From Nereocystis luetkeana (Eukaryota; Sar; Phaeophyceae; Laminariales; Laminariaceae), in the NCBI GenBank assembly GCA_031213475.1, contig JARUPZ010000002.1, positions 9,002,830-9,066,829 on the forward strand: DNA of 64,000 nt, read 5' to 3'. Shown here in pieces: positions 49,301-59,691 of the stretch. Within the stretch, counting starts at the first letter, position 1, and each line of letters opens with the position of its first letter. Below the pieces are notes generated by a model, which searched no databases, was not told the DNA's origin, and saw only the letters and a program-made list of their open reading frames with translations. The position numbers were made by a program, and so were the translations under genes.

Positions 49301-52055
49301 CAGCTCGACGATGTCGATGGTCAGACGGGCTTTCGTCTCTGTCTATAGTTCAGCGTGGTCGCAAAAATAAGCACCGCTTGAATGTTAGCTTGCAATCCCG
49401 AACGACCCTTATGGATTCGTACATACTCAGTCTAATTTTCACATGGTTGGCAAAACAGAGCCCATTCATGCTTCCCTTGTGTCTCGAGGCACGCACGACG
49501 CCTGGCCACGAAAACCGCGACCGCACTCCTTGCAACCCCCCCTCTACCCGCCAGCATCCGCCGACACCCGCGACGGCGCCGGGCTCGCCCGCGTCGCCGT
49601 GCTCCGACTACACACACGCACACGAAACGGAAGAAGAAAAAAGGAAAAAAGAACTGAAAGTGCAAAAGAAATTTCAACCAGCCGGTGAAAAAAAGCGAAA
49701 GAGAGCCTCCCAAACCGCTGAAATAACAAAATCGTTTTTTTTTTTTTCCGAGTTTTTTTTTTCTATTTTTGTTCCGGGAAAAAAAGTGTGGCACGAGAAG
49801 CAAGCACGCAAAGAAAGCAAAGAACGCGAAGAAAGCAAAGATCGTAGACGCGACAAAAAACCGTGGGGGACTCGCTGAGCGTGAGGCGGGTGCTTATGAT
49901 CGAGTGATTTCAGGAAAAGGGTAAACGGAATAATGTTTACCTGGTACAAGGCGCTTCGCTCCGCGGGCAGCCTACGCCGCCCGCTACGCTCGCTCTGGAA
50001 GAAAAGGTACATCGAATTACGCGAAGCGGACAGAAGGTCGATGATTGAACATATCTTTTTATGATTGTTGTGGTTGCAAATTGGCGACTTGATAGTGCCA
50101 AGAGCCACATGCCGTACGTACTTACATACCCCAGGTAGGGTACTGATTTTCTTCTTTCGATATGTTGTATGTCATGTACCTGGTATGTACGCACGTGCGA
50201 GAAAGCACAGCATGGCACAGCAGCAGCACCGCAAAAACAATGAAAACGAAACCGAAAAAATGGGAAAGAGAAAAAAATCCCCGTCCCCTCTCATGTAATA
50301 AGTGTCTGCCCCTGGAACACCTTGCACCAGTCAAAGAAGAAAACAAAAAAAAATGAACAGCAGAGAGAGCTTCTCTCTCAGCCTCGTACGCCGCCCGCCC
50401 CTCTCTCGACCACCTCGCCACCGATTCGGTCCGGGTAAAGCTTTCCTCCCTTTCTGTCACAGTGACCCCCGTTGCCCGCCCCGCGTGAAGCCCGGTGCTC
50501 ACTATGACCCTCGTTCGCCAGCTCGACGATGTCGATGGTCAGACGGGCCTTCGTCTCTGTCTATAGTTCAGCGTGGTCGCAAAAATAAGCACCGCTTGAA
50601 TGTTAGCTTGCAATCCCGAACGACCCTAATTTTTCAGATGGAGGCAAAAGAGAGCCCATTCATGCTTCCCTTGTGTCTAGAGGCACACACGACGCCTAGC
50701 CACGAAAACCGCGACCGCACTCCTTGCAACCCCCCCTCTACCCGCCAGCATCCGCCGACACCCGCGACGGCGCCGGGCTCGCCCGCGTCGCCGTGCTCCG
50801 ACTACACACACGCACACGAAGCGGAAGAAGAAAAAAGGAAAAAATAACTGAAAGTGCAAAAGAAATTTCAACCAGCCGGTGAAAAAAGCGAAAGAGAGCC
50901 TCCCAAACCGCTGAAAAAACAAAATCGTTTTTTTTTTTTTCCGAGTTTTTTTTTTCTATTTTTGTTCCGGGACAAAAAGTGTGGCACAAGAACCAACCAC
51001 GCAAAGAAAGCAAAGAACGGGAAGGAAGCAAATAACGTAGAAGCGACAAAAAATCGTGGGAGACTCGCTGAGCGTGAGGCAGGTTCTCATCTCAAGCAAA
51101 GAACGGGAAGGAAGCAAAGAACGTAGAAGCGACAAAAAATCGAGGGAGACTCGCTGAGCGTGAGGCAGGTTCTCATAATCAAGCGATTTTAGGAAAAGGG
51201 TAACTTTAAGTAGTGTGTATAATAGCGATGCTGTCAGATATTACACACTGTTGCACCAGGAAATGACATGTCGGCATTCGGCAAGAGCTTCGAGGGCTTC
51301 GCCGACCCCCCAGCATACTGCAACTACGAGTTGCTGCAACGTTGGCAGTACGAGTAGCGCTGCTCGCTGCGGTGTACCATACACTGCTGTACCTGGTGCT
51401 GCGCACGCTGTGACATTACCACAGGGGTAAGCTGTGGAAACTACGAGCAATAACATCAAATCATCGCATTGAACAGTTCTGACACCGGGATGCGCTCCGT
51501 CTGACCCATGCTGCTGTAGTCCCGGAGTCCAATCGTTCGTTCCTTTCGTCAAGTTTCCCCTGTCTTGTCCCATAGGAAAGAAGCATGCACACCAAATACA
51601 CGTGGCAAGGTCATCGTCGGGTTGATACCAAACACGCCGACACGCTGGTGTCAACAGGTCAGCAGCAGCAGCAGCAGCAACAGCAACACCGGCAGATGCA
51701 ACACTCTCTGTTTCTCACCGTTACGTCTCTCGTGGTTATCGAGAACCAACGTCGCCAGCCCGCTATCGTTGTTGAGAGAGAGACCGACCCGACCCGGGCC
51801 GAGAGGCCGCAACCGATCCTTGAACTCGCGCAATTCTGCGGCAGATCCACTCCGCCAAGAGGAGGCTGGTGATGAAGGCGATGTCGCACAGAACATTCGA
51901 CTCGTGGTTGCAGTTGTATTTTTGTTCCAAAAAAAGCCGCAGTGGTTGCCCACGGTGCCCGCTCGCACGGCAGTACTCGGTGATGCTGTGACCCGCTTAG
52001 ACTTGATTAGGGTGCAGCCGCAGCGGCGGGTGAGGTGAGCCCCGTGTCGAACCAT
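46307..52055 (-). CDS. ECHDC1: ECHDC1-like crotonase (ethylmalonyl-CoA decarboxylase type)
   Basis: Exons 52055-51719, 48504-48297, 47991-47874, 47514-47304 and 46635-46307 join in phases 1, 2, 0 and 1. The order of conserved blocks matches ECHDC1: TLVLDNHERRNALSGRMM, IVHGAGGNFCAGADLSL, an LPLVSVAAVDG strand, AIGGGAELSTCCDFR, ESTIRFVQMGVSPGWGG with ARLV, and WGGTHN near the end. The GAGGNFCAGADLS and AIGGGAE segments form the crotonase oxyanion hole and CoA site. ECHDC1 removes ethylmalonyl-CoA made by a side reaction of acetyl-CoA carboxylase. The first 53 residues (MVRHGAHLTRRCGCTLIKSK onward) are Arg/Lys-rich and could be a mitochondrial presequence; ATG 51896 is an alternative start. After WGGTHN the frame runs about 60 residues further than in animals, so an extra intron or altered tail is possible. 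Intron 1 (3.2 kb) holds two repeat elements. Confidence 0.88.
48722..49917 (-). mobile_element. LINE-derived non-autonomous element, copy B
   Basis: About 1.2 kb, oriented like copies A and C. On the minus strand it starts with a T-rich leader, carries the short frame ending RWSREGRAAYEAEREAL, and finishes at a hairpin: GCGGGCGGCCTACGCCGCCC, seen on the plus strand at 48746-48766. There is no reverse transcriptase. Copy C follows at 49944 in the same orientation after about 27 bases. Confidence 0.7.
49944..51201 (-). mobile_element. LINE-derived non-autonomous element, copy C
   Basis: Tandem partner of copy B with high identity, including the short conserved frame (50502 downward) and the terminal hairpin (one arm slightly changed: GCGGGCAGCCTACGCCGCCC). 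Near its 5' end a 65-base segment (GAGACTCGCTGAGCGTGAGG type) is duplicated at 51060-51175. Both copies lie in intron 1 of ECHDC1 and together explain most of its length. Confidence 0.7.
51661..51690 (+). repeat. (CAG)n microsatellite
   Basis: Ten or so CAG/CAA triplets just inside intron 1 of ECHDC1, 30 bases after the exon 1 donor at 51718. On the sense (minus) strand it reads CTG/TTG. Confidence 0.85.
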
Positions 52056-52492
52056 CTTCAGCACATTTAGTTGAACCTCCCAACTGCTACCTGGAAAAAC
52101 AGCTTAAAAGTGGGGGTTGTTTTGTGGACGTGTCCCCGTTTAGAATATCCAAAGCACTTTCTGCAAACCCTCTGGTTGTGAAAAAAATGAAAAATGCACT
52201 CGTGTGTCGTGTGTGCCAATAGCCCCTTTGGTGTGTGCTGCTGCTGCGTAGTTGGTGGCCATCGCAATCATAGGGACCATAGACAGTAGATTATTTGGGA
52301 GGCGAGGGACATCACTTTTGCCGTTCTTCGATCCCGCTAACGCGTTTGGGTTCTTGCAGGCAGACGTAAGGCTTAGCATCCGCGGAAGTCGAGCTGCGTC
52401 TGCTGTTGTGTGGAGTGGAGTTCAAACGGCGAGATCAATTTGGGCAAGGCGAGAGAGAACCCACATCATTAGTCTGGCATTGCTTCAGCGCG
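52056..52492. promoter_or_regulatory. divergent region upstream of ECHDC1
   Basis: Lies between the ECHDC1 start (minus) and the proposed first exon of the plus-strand nucleoporin gene. If that exon is right, this 0.44 kb is a shared promoter. The open frame 52377-52549 crosses it and was considered as a longer exon. No core promoter motif is clear. Confidence 0.3.
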
Positions 52493-52549
52493 ATGGACAG
52501 CCAGGATGCTGTGCGTATGGACCATGATGTCGCCTTCACGGATCTCGAG
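52493..52549 (+). CDS. possible first coding exon of the NUP205-like gene
   Basis: ATG at 52493 opens 19 codons (MDSQDAVRMDHDVAFTDLE) ending in phase 0 at a GTGTGT donor. The next solid plus-strand exon, 59692, also starts in phase 0, and joining them gives a helix-like sequence DLEAMLEDFLRS in the place where NUP205 has its first helices. The join would need a 7.1 kb intron filled by repeats, and one more exon may be missing. The frame stays open upstream to 52377, so a separate gene is also possible. Confidence 0.35.
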
Positions 52550-54009
52550 GTGTGTCTTTGCTGTGTTCCTGGCTACGCGTGTCGTTGGAGCGGTTGTTCA
52601 GAGCTCTGGTGCTGGCTGTTTGTCCTGTTTCGAAACACGCGCTCGTATTTTATTTCGCGTACCAATTGTCTTTGTACGTCGTATATTATCCGAGTACGAG
52701 TATATACAGAAGGCTTTGCTGCCGTCTGTGGTACAGGAGGAGTTCGCGGTGGTGCATCGCTTGACGCGTGCCTGATATGAGCTCTTTCGTCGCAGCATGC
52801 AGCGTGCGTATCGTTCGCCCCTTGTTGATACCGTCAGCTCTGTCGAAGATTAGCGTAGGTTGGACCCTCTGGCCGGCATATTTCCTCGCACAATTTGGCA
52901 CGTATATACAGCTGCGGCGCCCTTTGAACTGCACAAGGTACAGAGAAGTAGAGGAGCAGCAGGCTGCTGCACCGTTCCTCTTGAAATTCAATTTTGATTT
53001 TTTGTTTTGAACGGACGCATAACCGGTCTATGCTTGGTCGTGGCTGGAGAGCTGAGAGTGCGCTCGATACGTATTTCTCTCCGAAAACAGCTGCAGTAGT
53101 ATTACCCGCGGCTATTCTGTACCAGGGTGCATCGTATTTGTCACAGCAGAGCTGCAGCAGTAGTATTAATAGTACAGCCAGTACAGCAGTAGCCAGTACA
53201 GTATTAGCTTCTTTGGACCTGGCACGAGATTGCTGTGCTCTGCCTTATTTGTTGGCCGGCTTGAAACGAAGGCGGCAAAGCCCACCACGGCCGATTTTGG
53301 CCTTGCGCAGAAAAACGAAAGTTTACTTCAGTTTTGATTTCTAACCTGGGTGCCCATGTACCCACATCAAAATACAAACTGCTATTCTACGAGTATGATA
53401 TCACGTTATGTCATAACGACTACTGTTGTATTTTAGAGGGTGTACAATACCGTAAGATACGCAGCGACACAGCAGCAGTACAGCATACAGCTGCACCGTC
53501 CGGATGCTCTGCCATGCTTGGGCCTTGGGCGTCCAGCAGGCACCTTCGGCCGTCCCCATGCCCCTCCTCATGTAACGCTGACGCTTGTCTTTGCTAGCTT
53601 TTGATTCAACCGCCCCAAGCAGTGGGTGCTACGTACGTATTTTGTCGTTGTTAATGTGTTCGAGTTCGGCACAAACTCGAGGTACGCAAGTATGACAATC
53701 TTGTTGTCTGAGATAGAGAGTACGGTATGTATAGCAAAATACCAGGTAGGACACAAGACATCAACGGACTATTTCCCACGCTTATTTCCTGGACAACGCG
53801 GAGGGTGCAAACGCCAAGCGGTTTATACAGTATGTCTATTGAAATGTCTCCACGAGATCTTCCCAACGCGCCCATTTTCGTTTTGTGTGCCCCCCTAGTT
53901 TTGGAGAAGCCCGTCTCGGAAATTTGTCCCAGGGGGCGTGTGATCTTGATTATATACTGGTATGTTGTATACCTGGTACGGCGGTATATAACTACATACT
54001 TAGATCACA

Positions 54010-56345
54010 ACCCCTGAGCGTGCTCGGTTGGTACATCCCTGGCCTCTCAGAGCTCACACTTCCAAACCGCCTCCTTTCATTACTTGCCGGACCTTGCCAG
54101 CAGTTCTTTGTTTTCTCCATTTCTCTTGGCACTCTCGGTCCTTTCTTCCTTTTTTCTTCTTTCGTTTCGTGTGCGTGCGTGTACTCCGAGTACGGCACCG
54201 CGGGAGAGCCCGGCACCGTCGCGGGTGTCAGCGGGTGCTGGCGGGTAGAGGGGGGGTTGCAAGGAGCGCGGTCGCCGCTTTCGTGCCTAGGCGTCGCGTG
54301 TGCCTCGAGACACGAGGGATGCATGAACGGGCTTTGTCTGGCTTCCATTCATGATTTTTCATAGAGTATGTACGAGTTATAAGGGTCGTTCGGGACGGCA
54401 AGATAATATTCAACCGGTGCTTATTTTTGCGACCACGCTGAAGTTGAAAGAGGGAGGTGTGTAGTTTGAACACCAACGTCAACGAGCTGGCGAACGACGG
54501 CCACGGTGAGCACCGGGCTTCACGCGAGGCGGGCGACGGGGCTGACTGTGGCAGAGAGTGATGAAAGCTTTACCCGGACCGAATCGGTGGCGAGGTGGTC
54601 GCGAGAGGGGCGGGCGGCGTACGAGGCTAAGAGAGAAGCTCTGTTCGATTTTTTTCTGTTCTTCTTTTTGACCGGGTGTAATGTGTTCCAATCAGGCAGC
54701 TTTCATTACTTGCCGGACCTTTCCAGCAGTTCTTTGTTTCCTCCAATTCTCTTGGCACGTCCTTTCTTCTTTTTTTCGTCTTTCGTTTCGTGTGCGTGCG
54801 TGTACTCCGAGTACGGCACCGCGGGAGAGCCCGGCGCCGTCGCGGGTGTCAGCGGGTGCTGGCGGGTAGAGGAGGGGTTGCAAGGAGCGCGGTCGCCGCT
54901 TTCGTGCCTAGGCGTCGCGTGTGCCTCGAGACACGAGGGATGCATGAACGGGCTATGTCTGGCCCTCCATTTATGACTTTTGATAGAGTATGTACGAGTT
55001 ATAAGGGTCGCTCGGGACGGCAAGATAATATTCAACCGGTGCTTATTTTTGCGACCACGCTGAAGTTGAAAGAGGGAGATGTGTAGTTTGAACACCAACG
55101 TTATCGAGCTGGCGAACGACGGCCACGGTGAGCACCGGGCTTCACGCGAGGCGGGCGACGGGGCTGACTGTGGCAGAGAGTGATGAAAGCTTTACCCGGA
55201 CCGAATCGGTGGCGAGGTGGTCGCGAGAGGGGCGGGCGGCGTACGAGGCTGAGAGAGAAGCTCTGTTCGATTTTTTTCTGTTCTTCTTTTTGACCGGGTG
55301 TAATGTGCTCCAATCAGGCAGCTTTCATTACTTGCCGGACCTTTCCAGCAGTTCTTTGTTTCCTCCAATTCTCTTGGCACGTCCTTTCTTCTTTTTTTCG
55401 TCTTTCGTTTCGTGTGCGTGCGTGTACTCCGAGTACGGCACCGCGGGAGAGCCCGGCGCCGTCGCGGGTGTCAGCGGGTGCTGGCGGGTAGAGGAGGGGT
55501 TGCAAGGAGCGCGGTCGCCGCTTTCGTGCCTAGGCGTCGCGTGTGCCTCGAGACACGAGGGATGCATGAACGGGCTATGTCTGGCCCTCCATTTATGACT
55601 TTTGATAGAGTATGTACGAGTTATAAGGGTCGTTCGGGACGGCAAGATAATATTCAACCGGTGCTTATTTTTGCGACCACGCTGAAGTTGAAAGAGGGAG
55701 ATGTGTAGTTTGAACACCAACGTTATCGAGCTGGCGAACGACGGCCACGGTGAGCACCGGGCTTCACGCGAGGCGGGCGACGGGGCTGACTGTGGCAGAG
55801 AGTGATGAAAGCTTTACCCGGACCGCATCGGTAGCGCGGAGGTCGCGAGAGGGGCGGGCGGCGTACGAGGCTAAGAGAGAAGCTCTTCTGTGCGATTTTT
55901 TTCTGTTCTTCTTTTTGACCGGGTGTAAGGTGTTCCAATCAGGCAGAAAATTATTACACGAGAGGGGACGGGGATTTTTTTTCCTTTCCAAGTTTTCGGT
56001 TTCATCTTTATTGTTTTTATTGATGTGCCGTGCTGTGCTTTCGCTTTCTTCGTACATACGAGTACAGACATAGAGCATATCGACAGAAGAAAATAAGTAC
56101 AGACTTTGTATCCTAGCTGGGGTATGTACGTACGTACGACATCCGCGACGCGAAGCGTATGTGGCATCCGAGCTGGCGTCGGAGCTGTTTTTTCCTGAAG
56201 CATGGCTGCGGGACTCTTGGCAATATCAAGTCGCCGGTTTGCAATTACGAACTACACTCAATCGTGGACCTCTGTCACTTCGCATACTTTGATGTACTTA
56301 TTTCCTTCCTGAGCGAGCGTAGCGGGCGGCGTAGGCCGCCCGCGG
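54010..56345 (+). mobile_element. LINE-derived element with tandem 5' units, copies D-F
   Basis: Plus-strand orientation. It opens with CTGAGCGTGCTCGGTTGGTA, shared in reverse with 45890-45960 of copy A, runs through three tandem 622-bp units, then the T-rich block seen in B and C (55945-56100), and ends near 56345 in the same hairpin as B and C (GCGGGCGGCGTAGGCCGCCC). Downstream bases GGAGCGAAGCGCCTTGTA are identical in all copies. It occupies the presumed first intron of the nucleoporin gene. Confidence 0.7.
54075..55945 (+). repeat. three tandem 622-bp units
   Basis: Units start at 54075, 54701 and 55323 with TTTCATTACTTGCCGGACCT. Units two and three are almost identical and unit one is a little diverged. 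Each contains one copy of the short frame (starts 54506, 55128, 55750, exactly 622 apart) that ends REGRAAYEA. Recent local duplication or tandem promoter-type monomers would explain the pattern. Confidence 0.9.
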
Positions 56346-57229
56346 AGCGAAGCGCCTTGTATGATTTATTATTACAGTAGTTATGTTTGTGATTATTTTT
56401 GTAATTTTTGGAACACATGTCTTCGTACCAGCACTTTTTGGCGAAACGCCAAGGAGTCGACACGGGAAGCCCGGCCGGCACATTGGTCGAGGTCCGGGCG
56501 CGATCCGTGTACTCTGGAGCACGTGGCAAGCCCTCAACAGTTTTATCGGCGGGAGTGGATGATACTCTTTCCCTGGTTTCAGTACGAGGGGCCTTATTTT
56601 GTACGAACGCACCGGTAAAATGTTGCCTGTTTTTTCCCCTCGCTAGGCTTTCATGAGCACACAGCACGGACATATACCATGTAGCCAACAGACAAAAGAC
56701 AACCTGCACAGAGCACAACGGTTCAACGCTGCCGCCCATACGCCGTGCGTGCGCGACACACCCACATGCGCTGTACTGCTGTGGCTGGTTGTTTTTATCG
56801 GAGCCTGCGATCCGTAATCCACCATCTAGATCTCTTTTTGCTGCTGCACTATCTTTGACAAATCCACGCACACTCTGGACGGAAATGTATGGACCGTTTG
56901 GATTTGAATATGAGTACCTCAACTGTCCTTATTTTTCCGACGTTTTGTGTTTCTTACCCGAGGCACACCCAAGAAATGTAGACCTCAAACAACATGCAAA
57001 TAACACAACCAACGTTACAACCCCGCCTAGCCGCACAAGCAGTAGCGGGCCACGCCACGCGCGCGTCGCAGATCTGTGGTGTACTGCTATGGCTACAGTA
57101 GTTGCTTTTTCGGAGGCTGCGGTCCGCCGTCTGTCATCACCACCTCTCTCTCTTTTACTGTGGTGGTGTGCACGTGTGTGCGGTGTGTCGTGCGCTCCGC
57201 GAAAAATAATACCAGCTCCAGGTATCATG

Positions 57230-57307
57230 GATCTTTGTTGATACAATAAAATGGTCACGATTCCCGATTTGGGGAATGAAGGCGCGAGTTCGATCCTCGC
57301 AGAGATC
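57230..57307 (+). other. tRNA-like remnant
   Basis: GATCTTT at 57230 pairs along seven bases with AGAGATC at 57301, and GCGAGTTCGATCCTCGC gives a perfect T arm. The D arm is degenerate and the anticodon arm (ATTCCCGATTTGGGGAAT) does not give a normal seven-base loop. It is probably a decayed tRNA or organelle-derived tRNA copy, not a working gene. Confidence 0.35.
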
Positions 57308-58215
57308 ATGTCTATTTTTTTTCCAGTTTTTTTTTGTTGTATCGTGTACGTAGCTCCAGACACCACTGACAACACAACCAGCGCATGAGCAGTGCAGGGC
57401 GCGTGCTACAACCAGCTGGTTCTAACGCTATACACACCTGCCGCCCGCCAGCAGAGCAGGAAGCAACATCATGTTTGTGCGTTAGTTTGCCCGCGCTGTA
57501 CTCTTCCTGTTTATACTTTAGTTGTTTTTTTATCGGACCCTGCGATCTGTGGAGCTGTGGTTGTTTGCTGTTGTGTGATACTTGCATGCTGCCACGAGCA
57601 CAACAACGCTGCTTCTGCTGCTGCAGTGCGGTTTTCGTGGGCAGCGGAGTGTCGGCGAGAGTTCCGGCCTCTTCTTAGGTGCATCTTTTTATATTTTTGT
57701 GAATATGATCCCACTTCTGTACTGCTGTGTTCCGTGTGTCACACGCCTTATGCGTGCGGTGTGTGCCGTGTGTAACGCGTGGAGTGCTTTCAAACCTTTT
57801 TTGTTTTGTCGGCAGTCCTCAGTTTTGTGCAAGAGAGACATTTTTCGCCGTGAGCGCCACAACAAAGACATGCATTAACGTACTGACAAATAGAATACAG
57901 TGTTTGACGGAACCATCAAGAAAAAATATAAAAAAAGCGATTCAACAGATAGCAACAGTTCCACACTATTTCCATTCCGTGTGCCCGAAGACGGAAAATA
58001 AATAATCACCTCTATTTCCAGTACGAAATGATTAAATTGAAACCGAGGTCAATTTATTTAATTGTTTTGGTCAGATAGTATTTCCAAACCGGAAAATATG
58101 TATTACGATGATTATGTTGCGGCTCACCACAGGCGACTATTTCTTTTCCCAGTCTTACTTCCAGTGATTCGCCAATAGCCACAGGCGAGTATCGTATACG
58201 AAATTCCGGTCAAGC

Positions 58216-58260
58216 GTGTCGTTCCGTGTCGTTGCGTGTCGTTGCGTGTCGTTGCGTGTC
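58216..58260 (+). repeat. 10-bp tandem repeat GTGTCGTTGC
   Basis: Four and a half units, the first with one change (GTGTCGTTCC). Non-coding context. Confidence 0.9.
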
Positions 58261-59691
58261 ATACGTGCTGCTGTTCTCGTCGTGGTCTTCTCGGAGTGGT
58301 GCGTCGTCTTCTCGGTGTAATGTTTGTTGCCGTCACCTCGATCGAGTGCAAGTCTCCTGTGCCAAAACATCGTCGCGTGCCTCGTTGGATCGGTGCATAT
58401 ATATACCCGTGTGCTGCTGTGCGTACGCACTGCTCCGTAGTATGTGCGTGGCGTCCCAGTGATGCCTCTGCGCCTTAGTTTTGGGGGGGGGATTTATGTT
58501 TCGTCCCCAAATGAGCAAGTACAGTTCGAAAAAGGGTCTTACGCTGTACATGTCTATGTGCATGTCTTTGTGTACAGCAGTAATATGCAGCTATTTCATA
58601 ACGTCGTAGTATTGTATCTCGCGCCACCCCCCTGGTAGGCACGTCCCGGCGGGGAACCTTGTACCAGGTATACCTCGCTGTATCATAGTGTACTGTTAAT
58701 AACCCTCTCGAGACTTGCAGTGGGAAAAAGTCTTGGTAAAAAGTGACGATCTTAGCGACGCCACCTGCGTGATTGGGGAGTGATACAGATTGGTGCCCGA
58801 GCTACACTGCGAGGGGTCGTACGACACGGACGCAACATGACCCTACCCGAAATACTGCTGGGGCGCTCACACTGCTCGTGAACGGTTGATAATACCAAAT
58901 TTGGCAATGCTTCGGTCGCTATCCGGGGGTCCCGGAGGCGACCGGGTGCATGGAGCTCTGCGATAGGCCGTATCGGCGGGGTACACCTGAATTCCAGGCG
59001 CCTTGGAATATAATCACGAGTGTCACACGTGTATAGATAGCTGCCGCCATTCATGGCGCCCTTCGTCCCATCAGCCTCGCGGGCGTGGCTTTGCCGATTG
59101 GTACTGTGCGGCTGTGAGAGGCATCACGTCTTGGCACACATGTCGTAGGCGTGACGTGCAACATCGCCCTTGTCCCTATTTGTATCATATTTATGTACGT
59201 GTCCGAATTTTCTTGTTCTTCCTGCATGAGTACATCGATCACGATCGATGCATGCGGCCATGATCTTCGAATGTACGATATTTTATACCAGGTACTGCTG
59301 TACCCCCACAGAAGTTGCGACAACCACTACTGCTTGCTGTGTGATACCGGTCGGGTCAATGCGCGGGGTGAGTGCGCGTGCACTGTCTGGGCTTCGGAAC
59401 TCGTTCCATACATGGCGTACTTCTAGAGTTCATTGCTGTTGCAGTGGCTGGATGGCTACTGATGGTGCTTGTGCAATCGATTGGAGTTTTTTGTAGTCAT
59501 ACTGCTGCAGTTGGCCTTCGCCGTCGCATATATGTATATATATATACCTCACATTTTCATAACACCAGTACGACATGAGTGCTCACAGTCAGTAGTGTTA
59601 GAACTTTCGGTTATACAGGCTTGGTCAAGTCTACTGTCGCGATATTGACACTGCCGTTACCGATGTACCAATCCGAAACGCCTCCTCGCAG

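Larger units (their letters stand above)
56346..59691. other. non-coding stretch upstream of the first firm nucleoporin exon
   Basis: No exon with family similarity was found. A frame at 56423-56607 (starts MSSYQHFLAKRQGVDTGSPA) has balanced composition and a possible GTAAAATG donor, but no recognised domain. Other contents are a tRNA-like remnant, a 10-bp tandem repeat and many TGCTGT-rich stretches. Confidence 0.4.

Noticed and set aside
49084..49878. 264-codon plus-strand frame in copy B
   Set aside because: It lies antisense to the conserved short frame and is Lys/Pro/Arg-rich low-complexity sequence; the related copy C breaks it.
56408..56656. Protein-coding exon next to the hairpin end of copy F
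   Set aside because: Plausible composition and a possible donor, but no recognised domain and no matching next exon; mentioned only as unresolved.
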